DNA from: Otatea glauca
Lineage: Eukaryota; Streptophyta; Magnoliopsida; Poales; Poaceae
Length of the DNA stretch: 64,000 nt
Reading direction: 5' to 3'
Assembly (NCBI GenBank): GCA_036346275.1
Contig: CM070730.1
Location: 45,430,918 to 45,494,917 of the forward strand
In this document: positions 56,919 to 64,000 of the stretch, piece after piece
Layout of the letters: each line of letters begins with the position of its first letter
How positions within the stretch are numbered: the first letter of the stretch is position 1
Position numbers and translations under genes: made by a program
Notes under the pieces: model-generated
The model's database searches: none
What the model saw: the letters and a program-made list of their open reading frames with translations, nothing else
Told to the model about the DNA's origin: nothing

Positions 56919-58262
56919 GAATTGCTCTATGGAGATCAGAATAGAAAAGGTGAGAAAATGTGGGATTAGCGTTTGAATCTAATCGTTCTTTTTCTATGCA
57001 TGCATCTGTCCTACGTGGCACGAAGCTACGCAAAGAATGCTCGAAGCTACTCGGCATGAAGCCACATACACGAAATTGCTGTTCATACACAAAGGAAATT
57101 TTTGATGATGTCAGCGCGCACGCAGCCGCCGGCCACCACCTCAACAGGTGCGCATGGAGCCTCCGGCCATCGCCTCGGCAAGAGCATACGGAGCAGCCGG
57201 CCGTCGCGGCCGTCGAAGCTGCCCCTGCCGCCGCCGCATGAAGGTCCGGCCCGACGCCGCCACGCATGAAGCGATCGCCGACGGCTCACAAGACGGCGCC
57301 GCTGCACCGCCCGCTGGCCTCGGCCGCGGTTGCTCCACCGCCGCCTCGCCACGGCTCGCGGCTGCCCATTGTTGCCCGGCAAGACGTAGCCGCCGCCGCG
57401 CAGACCGCCCGCCCGCCGCCGCCGCGCGCCGGCGACGCGAGCCTTCGGTCTCACGCACGCCGCCCGCTAGGCTCGGCCTCGCGCACCTCGGCCTCGGCCC
57501 ACGGCACCGGCTTGGCTTCGCACCCGCGCCGGCATGAAGCCGTGCCCCGCGTCGCCGCCCGGCTGGTCGACGGCCTTGCAGTGCCCGATGAAGTGGCGCA
57601 GCGCCTCCACGCGCCACCAGTCGCGCTTCCGCTTCCGAGGAAGGCGAGCGGACGGTCACACCGCCGCTGTTTTCCCTCCGCGCCCGAGGAAGGCGAGCGG
57701 AATGAGGCGCGCGGCGCGAGGCGAGTGAACGGAGGCGCGCGGCGCGAGGCACGCGATGCGAAGCGCGAGGCCCGAGGAAGGCGGGCGGCGCGAGGCAAGC
57801 AACGCAAGAAGCGGCGCGAGGCGAAAGGACGCAAGGCGCAGAAAAACGGCGCATGGGGGAAACCCTATTCTCATGCCCAACGCACCAGTTTTTTCGGGCC
57901 AAGCAGGCCGGATGGGCTGGCCGGTTCTGCCACGCAGGCCAAGAGGCCCAAGCCCAAGAAGCCAGTTCGGCCACGCAGGCCAGTTCGGCCAAGAAGAGAG
58001 AAAAAAAAGAGAAGAGAAAAATAGCAGAAAAATCGCAGAAAATTTTGAAAAATTGCCAGAAAATCAAGAAGATTTATTTGGCTCTGTTTTTAATTTTTCT
58101 TGCTTTATTTCTCTGTTTTATGAGTTTTCTTTATGAATTTTGAATCCGTTGCTTTATTTAATATATTGCAATGCACAGCAATTTATTTTTCTGCACTTTA
58201 TGCTTTTTGCAACCATTTTCTATCAGATTACACGCAGTAATCTAAACCAGAATTTTGAAATC
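56919..58262. other. Copia leader with a very GC-rich segment
   Basis: No recognised gene. About 57110-57850 is strongly GC-rich with repeated gcgcgaggc and ggcgcgcgg words and is open in several frames on both strands at once, a composition effect. The flanking leader is AT-rich. A captured, decayed host exon is possible, but I recognise nothing. Confidence 0.45.
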
Positions 58263-58974
58263 ATGCAGATGTCTGGAATTGTGAATCGTGAGTTTGAAGA
58301 ACTAGCCCCGCATGGTCAGAACTACCTCACTTGGGCATCGGACGTAAAGATCGTCCTTGGGGGCAAGAAGCTCCGCTCCGCGATTGGTCTAGGGTCCTCG
58401 CAGGACGCAAAACCTACCGCTGAGCAGAACGATCAAGCTCTGCATTTTCTCAGGCACCACCTCTCAGCCACTCTGAAGAATGAATACATGGCTGAAGAGA
58501 GTGCGCATGAGCTTTGGACTGCACTTCAGAAGCGGTTCGAAAAGCTCAAGTACACCATCTTGCCCCAAGCACAGCAAGATTGGGTACGCCTGAGGTTTGC
58601 AGACTTGATCGATGGCGAGTACAACCGCCTTGCACGTAATTTGTACCAATCTCTCTCTATGTGGCAAGAAGATCACTGATGAAGAGAAGATTGAGAAAAC
58701 TCTCTCTACCTTCCACCCTAATGCTATCCAGAGTGCACGCAGCTATCGTCAGGACGCATACAAGGAGTATAGCGAACTGATTGATGTAATGCAAGTTGCG
58801 GAATCGCAAGACGATGTTCTACGCAAGAACTATGTCTCGCAGCCACCTGGAAGGGGCACTGGCACAGAAGTCAATGCCAATAGCTACAAGGTGAAAAAGC
58901 CCACTCATAGAAAGAAGGGCAAACAGGGTGAAAAAGAGAAGTTTCAGGCCAAGGGAAAGTCCAAAGCCCGTTAA
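58263..58974 (+). pseudogene. Copia gag (UBN2-type), frameshifted
   Basis: It starts MQMSGIVNREFEELAPHG at 58263, after an AT-rich leader. The UBN2-type capsid core follows (NYLTWASDVKIVL, HELWTALQKRFEKLK, DWVRLRFADLIDGEY). The frame shifts near 58670 into a second frame (KITDEEKIEKTLSTFHPN...YSELIDVMQVAE), the normal continuation of this domain. The end is a basic Lys-rich tail with a stop at 58974. I see no zinc knuckle, which normally follows in Copia Gag, so the end is truncated or replaced. A single frameshift separates the two halves. Confidence 0.85.
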
Positions 58975-59190
58975 TGCATGAATCGCATTATTTTTAGATT
59001 ATGGTTGTTAGCAAAATTTTTTGAATAATGAATTGTAAGCTCTAGAAGAGCATACTTCTTTCATGAATAAATACGCAATTTATTCTTTATTCCAGTATTC
59101 TTCAATTTTGCAAGCAATTTTGAATTATTTTGCCTCTGATTGATTAGAATTATATTTCTTTCATCTAGAAATCGTGTAGCGCCCAAATAG
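58975..59190. other. AT-rich gap between gag and protease
   Basis: No coding sense is seen. The region normally holds the zinc knuckle in Copia elements and may have been replaced or decayed. Confidence 0.4.
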
Positions 59191-60168
59191 AAGAGATATG
59201 CATTGTTGATAGTGGCACAACAAATACCATCTTAAGAGAGTCTAAGTATTTCCAGTCGATCACGAAAAACGCTGGAAAGATTACTACGATCGCAGGAAGC
59301 GACTCATATGTAATCGGCTCGGGAAGAGCCACTATTATATTGCCTATGGGTACAACTCGTAATTGAAGAAGCCCTTTGTACCTCGAATCAACGCGACTCT
59401 CTTAAGCTTTAAAGACATCGCGCCAATGGTTTTCACGTAGAAACCAATGAAGAAAATGGCAAAGAATACTTGTGCATTGTGAAGCACGCGGTATGTGGAA
59501 AAATGGTATTAGAAAATGTCCCTCATATGAATCTGGGTTGTACTACACGAATATTCATGCACCAAGTGTATACTTCCTTGAAGACTGCTTTTAGAAGCTC
59601 GAGTTATTTTCTTTATGGCATGGTAGATTAGGTCATCCTGGTCTTAGAATGATGTGAAATATAGTGAACAACTCACAGGTCATGGCATAAATGTTAAAAA
59701 TTTCCGAATCATGAAGATTTTGTGTGCCTGCATGTGCCACCGGAAATTAATAACTAGACCCTCTGTCATGAAAGTGCAAAGTGAAATCCCCGCATTCCGA
59801 ACGCATCCGAGGATATTTATGGTTCGATTCAGCCCGTCGTGGCCATTTCGATACTTTATGGTGCTCATCGATGCTTCCTCGAAATGGTCGCATGTATGCT
59901 TGTTGTCAACAAGAAACCATGCTTTTGCAAAGCGATCTCGCAGATCATAAGAATTAAGAATGCTTTCCCGATCATCGCGTGAAGTCCATTAGAATGGACA
60001 ATGCCGAGAATTTACTTCAAAGACATTTGATGATTATTGCACAAGAATGGGATAGCGATTGAGCACTCCGCATCGCACGCTCATACGCAGAACGGACTAG
60101 CGAAGCACTAATAAAGAGGATTAAGTTCATTGCCGCACCGCTTTTGCGAGTTGTAACTTGCCCAACAC
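59191..60168 (+). pseudogene. Copia protease and integrase remnants
   Basis: The protease motif DSG is read at 59208-59216 (CIVDSGTTNTILRES). After many stops, LWHGRLGHPGLRMM (about 59615-59655) marks the pre-integrase region. YFMVLIDASSKWSHVCLLST (about 59853-59912) is the integrase core, and SIRMDNAENLLQRH-type reading near 59990 its second acidic motif. Stops and shifts occur roughly every 100 bp. Confidence 0.8.
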
Positions 60169-61329
60169 TTGTTGGGGACACGCGATCTGCACGCAGCAGC
60201 TCTTATCAATTTTAGACCGTCGGCCTACAACATCCATTCTCCTATGCAGCTTGTGCACGGGATCATCCCGAAGATCTCCCATCTTAGAAAATTTGGGTGT
60301 ATGGTATATGTACCTATACCACCCCCTCAGCGGACTGCAATGGGCCCTCTCCGCAAGTCTGAGATATACGTTGGTTATGAGAGTGCATCCATAATCAGGT
60401 ATTTGGAACCCATGACTGGAGACTTGCATACAGCCCGATTCGCTGATTGCATCTTTGACGAGAATCGTTTCCCGTCATTAGGGGGAGGAAATCAACCTTT
60501 CGATGAAAAATGCTGGGAAATCATATGGCATTCCACTGGGATCCCCGCACATGACCCCCGCACTAATGAAGCAAATCAAGAAGTCCAGAAGATAATTGAT
60601 TTGCAGAATTTAGCGAATGAACTGCCTGATCATTTTTGTGATCTGAAGGGCGTGGTTAAGTCGCATGTACCCGCAAGAAATGCACCAGAGAGGGTGGAAA
60701 TACCAAAGAAAATAGAAGGTATCCTCACTGCTCAGAGGCCTCAAAGAAAAGGGCAGGAAACTGCTCCTCAAACCCAAAGTACCCGGAGACGTCTGGAGAA
60801 AACTGGGCGAGAGGACTTACCACAACCAATCACGAAAATGCCCCAAGGAAAGAAGGGGAGCCAGTTGAGACCTGGCACTGGAAAGAAGCCAATAGGAAAG
60901 GCAATTCCAGACTTGAATCTTCCACTGAAGGAAGCCGCCGGAAATAATGTGTGCACACACATAAGCGATGAAAAGCTAAAGGAACTTGCTCCTGCGATAG
61001 GGAAAAGCAGCGAAGAGCAAGTAGAAGTGCATGAAGCACCCCATGAAGAAATGGCTATAAACTTTGTAATAACAGGAGAATCCCTGAATAGAGCAACAGC
61101 CAACGTTGATGCATACTTTGCAAAGAAGATTGCCTCAATCATTGATCATGATCCCGAGCCTGCATCTCTCGCAGAGTGCAAGAAAAGACTAGATTGGGAA
61201 GAATGGAAAAAGGCAATCACTGCAGAGTTAGTCTCTCTGAACAAGAGAGAGGTGTTTGCTCAGATGCCGCACACCTCCCCATATAAACCCCGTAGGTCAC
61301 AAATGGGTCTTTGTTCGGAAGAGAAATGA
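60169..61329 (+). pseudogene. Copia integrase C-terminal region and start of reverse transcriptase
   Basis: The longest open stretch of the element (386 codons). It begins within the integrase (YNIHSPMQLVHGIIPKISHLRKFGCMVYVPIP, FDENRFPSLGG). A Lys/Pro/Gln-rich linker follows, then the region just before reverse transcriptase (DPEPASLAECKKRLDWEEWKKAI). It shifts frame near 61290 into the next segment. The Met at 60169 is not a true start. Confidence 0.85.
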
Positions 61330-62138
61330 AAACAACGAAGTTGTAAGGTACAAAGCAAGGCTTGTAGCTCAAGGTTTCACTCAATGTCCTGGAGTTGATT
61401 ATGAAGAAACCTATTCTCCGGTCATAGGAGGAATTACCTTTAGATATTTGATCTCAATGGCAGTCAACTTGAAGTTGAGAATGAAGCTAATGGATGTTGT
61501 CACAGCCTATTTGTATGGAAACTTGGATTCGGAGATATACATGAAAGTACCGGAAGGAATTCCTATCCCGAACCAAGACGGAGCAAATGGAAACCTGTAC
61601 AGTGTGAAATTGGAGAAATCGCTGTATGAAATCAAGCCAGAAGAATGTGGTACAATCGCTGAGTGACTTTCTCTGCAAGAAAGGCTACACAAACAGCGAA
61701 GATTGTCCATGTGTGTTTATACAATGATCCCGAATGGATTCTCAGATAATCTCCGTCTATGTAGATGACTTGAACATCATTGGGACGGATGAAGAAATTG
61801 AAGAGGCATGCTCATACTTGAAGTCTGAGTTTGAAATGAAAGATTTGGGTAAAACCAAATTTTGTTTAGGCTTGCAGCTTGAACATGTCCAAGGAGGAAT
61901 CTTGGTACATCAATCAACCTACACACAGAAAGTGTTGGAAAGATTTGGATTTGGATTTGAAAAAGCATATCCTGCGAAGACTCCAATGGTCGGAAGGTCA
62001 CTCCAAGCAGACCTAGACCCATACAGACCTAGAGAAGAGGGGGAGGAAGTCCTGGGAGCAGAATTCCCATATCTGAGTGCAGTTGGAGTGCTCATGTACC
62101 TTGCAAATAGCACTAGACCGGACATTGCGTCACTGTGA
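61256..62138 (+). pseudogene. Copia reverse transcriptase
   Basis: Two open parts. 61256-61666 has KWVFVRKRNENNEVVRYKAR, LVAQGFTQCPGVDYEETYSP and LMDVVTAYLYGNLDSEIYMK. After a shift near 61650-61735, 61734-62138 holds the catalytic YVDD (61758-61769, in ISVYVDDLNIIG) and FLGLQ-like reading, ending in VGVLMYLANSTRPDIA. The catalytic motif is intact, but the frameshift prevents a complete enzyme. Confidence 0.9.
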
Positions 62139-62820
62139 ATTTGCTAGCTCGATGCATCTGCGTAACCCACCAAAAGGCATTGGAAAGGGATCAAGGACAT
62201 CTTCCGCTACCTCCAAGGAAGCAAAGACCTCGATGCATTCTTTAGAAGAAATAATGAATTGAATTTGGTTGGCTATGCCGATCTTCGGGTATTTATCGAC
62301 CGATATCGGCAAGTCCCAAACCGCTATGTTTTCCTATGTGGAGGAACAAAGCAATTTCGGAAGTCGTCTAAGCGCACTCTTGTCTCAACGCCGACAAACC
62401 ACTCGAAATCATCGCTTTGTATGAAGCATCTCGTGAATGTGCATGGCTCGGAAGAATGGTTCACCACATCCGTAAGTCATGTGGTTTGAACATTGAGCAA
62501 ACTCCCACGATAATCTATGAAGATAATGCACTTGTGTTGCCCAAGCACAAATGGGTTATGTGAAGAGCAATCTCACGAAGCATATCAACCCCAAGTTCTT
62601 CTATGCTCACGAATTGCATAAGATGAACGAGATCAAGATATTGCATACTAAGTCATGTGAAAATCTTGCGATTTGTTCACTAAATCACTCCCAAAGATCT
62701 ACCTTTGAAAGGTGCGTGAAAGGAATTGGGATGATGAGACTTAGAGAAGTGCAGATTTCGGGGAGATATGTCACATACTCCCACATGAATCTCAAGATGA
62801 ATTATGAATACCCAACATGA
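62139..62820 (+). pseudogene. Copia RNase H and C-terminus
   Basis: Fragments in changing frames: LVGYAD (about 62262), then KSNLTKHINPKFFYAHELH (62560-62620) and FERCVKGIGMMRLREVQ (62704-62754), the usual C-terminal landmarks of plant Copia polyproteins. It ends at 62820. Confidence 0.8.
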
Positions 62821-63025
62821 ATCTCAAGATTAGCAATTGAAGTTGGGAGAATTGTACTCTTTTTCCTTAGCAAGTTTTTCATGAAGTTTTCTTGCATAAG
62901 GTTTTTAACGAGGCAATTCGTGCAACATTGTAAAGCGTATGCTATGTACTCTTTCTCCAAGTATTTTTCCCACTGGGTTTTTCTGGAGTTTTAATGAGGC
63001 ATATGCATCTCGCGGCAAAGGGCCC

Positions 63026-63034
63026 AAGGGGGAG
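63026..63034 (+). promoter_or_regulatory. Copia polypurine tract
   Basis: aagggggag directly before the 3' LTR. Confidence 0.8.
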
Positions 63035-63261
63035 TGTTAAGAAACCCTAATAGCCCATTGGAAGGTCCATGTGGTCCCTTAGCCAAAACCCTGGATGAGC
63101 GCTATAAAAGGAGGAGGGGTCCCCCCTAATGTACATGCATTCAATAGCAATAAAGTATTTCCGCTGTTGCTCTCCCTAAACACGTGTCTCTCTCTCTTTC
63201 TGTTCTCCACTTTAGATCTGTTCGGGAACCCCGGACTATTCGATAGCGAGGTTCCTTAACA
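63035..63261 (+). repeat. 3' LTR of the Copia element
   Basis: It is the partner of 56680-56906, with the TATA box at 63103-63109. The GAATC duplication follows. Confidence 0.93.
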
Positions 63262-63266
63262 GAATC

Positions 63267-63330
63267 AACGGGAACATTTGATTCTCCTCCTCGCTAATGT
63301 GCACATAAGAGTCGAACCAAAGCCTAATTT
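63267..63330 (+). pseudogene. Captured callose synthase fragment, continuation of exon 4
   Basis: After the Copia element the interrupted exon resumes. Joined over one copy of the duplication, the reading VRNQREHLILLLANVHIR is the callose synthase segment that follows MFGFQ. It ends near 63330, where CACTA sequence returns. Confidence 0.85.
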
Positions 63331-63351
63331 ACAAAATATTGTTGAGATGCG

Positions 63352-63505
63352 CTGTTATTATCACTGATACGTGCTTACAGACGGTTCACAAAACCATCTG
63401 TGATAGATTTTTCACGAGCAGTTTAAAATCCGTCTGTGATACGTTGTTATTATTACTGACAGATACTCAGAGACGGTTCTAAAGAAATCTTTTTGTGTAG
63501 TAGTG
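63352..63505. repeat. Right subterminal repeats and terminus of CACTA-C
   Basis: Copies of cagacggttcacaaaaccatctgtgata-type inverted units, then gtgtagtagtg at 63505. Confidence 0.8.
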
Positions 63506-64000
63506 AGCGTGCTTGAGGCGTGGTGGAGACCTGTGTCGATGGTGCCTATCTTTCGATCATGTCACTGCGATGTGGAAACTTGTATCGAATGGCCGTCGTT
63601 GTATCCAGAACATTGATCTATTGTCTCGTGACTTGTGAACCCGAATTAATTAGATCTTTCCAAGCTCTACACCAAGCAGTATCTAAGTAGGACTCCTCGA
63701 GGCCCGTTGCTTGCACAGAATCCTCAGGATTTTTTGGCTATGGTTGCAACTTGCTACGAACCAAGCAACACATCCCGGCGTCGCCATCGCGAGGAGGAAG
63801 TGGGTCACTCTCCGTTCCTTCTCCTTTCTGAATTAAAGCAGCACGAGCGCAACGACAATTCAGTAATTAATTTTTCCTTCAAAAAACAATTCAGTAATTG
63901 GCATGTGATCTTCTCCACAAACATATGGAATGCTGCATAGCGCATGAAGGTATAGCCGGCCGGCCAATGGCAGCGCTGGACATGGGAGCGTGAACTTGCT
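63506..64000. other. Unassigned flank
   Basis: No gene or element is recognised. A direct repeat of caattcagtaatt (around 63858 and 63889) is the only structure I notice. Confidence 0.35.

Larger units (their letters stand above)
56680..63261 (+). mobile_element. Copia retrotransposon, full length but decayed
   Basis: LTRs of 227 bp (56680-56906 and 63035-63261) start TGTTAAGAAACC and end TTCCTAAACA/TTCCTTAACA. By eye they differ at six positions. A perfect GAATC duplication flanks the element (56675-56679, 63262-63266). A primer site (gttatcagcac) and polypurine tract (aagggggag) are present. Gag, protease, integrase, reverse transcriptase and RNase H follow in Copia order, all broken. Confidence 0.95.
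55523..63505. mobile_element. CACTA element (CACTA-C) carrying a captured gene fragment
   Basis: Left end cactaccacagaaagattta (55523) pairs with the right end aaatctttttgtgtagtagtg (63505) as imperfect terminal inverted repeats. Flanks are agt and agc, a near-match for a 3-bp target duplication. Subterminal repeats of the cagacggtt/aaccgtctg type lie at both ends (55550-55676, 63352-63490). Without the nested Copia element it is about 1.4 kb. It has no transposase and holds part of a callose synthase gene. Confidence 0.82.

Noticed and set aside
57141..58067. 308-codon minus-strand frame in the Copia leader and its plus-strand counterpart
   Set aside because: Open on both strands because of extreme GC bias. 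Arg/Ala-rich, without any recognised domain.
1..64000. Search for a CRISPR array, bacterial operon, tRNA or rRNA genes
   Set aside because: None is present. The tandem arrays have no spacers, and the content is typical of plant transposable elements.

Overview
The window is plant nuclear DNA, most likely from a large, repeat-rich grass genome. The evidence is chromovirus-type Gypsy elements with very long LTRs (3.1-5.4 kb), Tat/RIRE2-like elements, CACTA transposons, a Tourist-like MITE, and a captured callose synthase fragment with plant exon/intron structure. A panicoid grass is plausible but cannot be proved from the window. I see no intact host gene, tRNA, rRNA or CRISPR array. Essentially everything is nested transposable elements, and nearly all coding regions are broken.

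Left third (1-29012). Bases 1-3890 are the right part of a long Gypsy LTR that continues off the window. From about 4701 to 29012 lies a CACTA transposon (CACTA-A) with its TNP2 transposase on the minus strand. Two elements are inserted in it. One is a 3.85-kb non-autonomous Tat-like retroelement (4721-8572, target duplication GGTCC) carrying a 42-bp minisatellite. The other is a 15.2-kb Gypsy element (11954-27161, target duplication TCCCC) that splits the transposase gene and appears to encode only a multi-zinc-knuckle protein.

Middle (29013-55522). Remnants of further CACTA-like elements, a LINE 3' end and an LTR fragment lead into a Tat-type element in minus orientation. Its 3' LTR (31417-43650) is interrupted by a complete but decayed chromovirus (31911-43479, target duplication TTTCC). 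Its antisense extra gene (44179-50396) is interrupted by a solo LTR (44519-48167, target duplication GAGCC). Then come a plus-strand LTR fragment (51104-51751) and a minus-strand chromovirus LTR with an integrase tail (51752-55440). That LTR hosts a Tourist-like MITE (53029-53250).

Right part (55523-64000). A second CACTA element (55523-63505) carries a captured piece of a callose synthase gene with introns. A Copia element (56680-63261, target duplication GAATC) has landed inside one of the captured exons. The last 495 bases show nothing I can name.

The observation I consider most novel concerns the long Gypsy LTRs. Families that otherwise differ strongly share a block of short inverted repeats at a nearly fixed distance (about 675-705 bp) from the LTR 3' end, and a second hairpin 41-55 bp from that end. 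Across families the two arms of these hairpins change together, so pairing is kept while sequence is not. This suggests a structured RNA leader (packaging, dimerisation or translation) in this retrotransposon clade.
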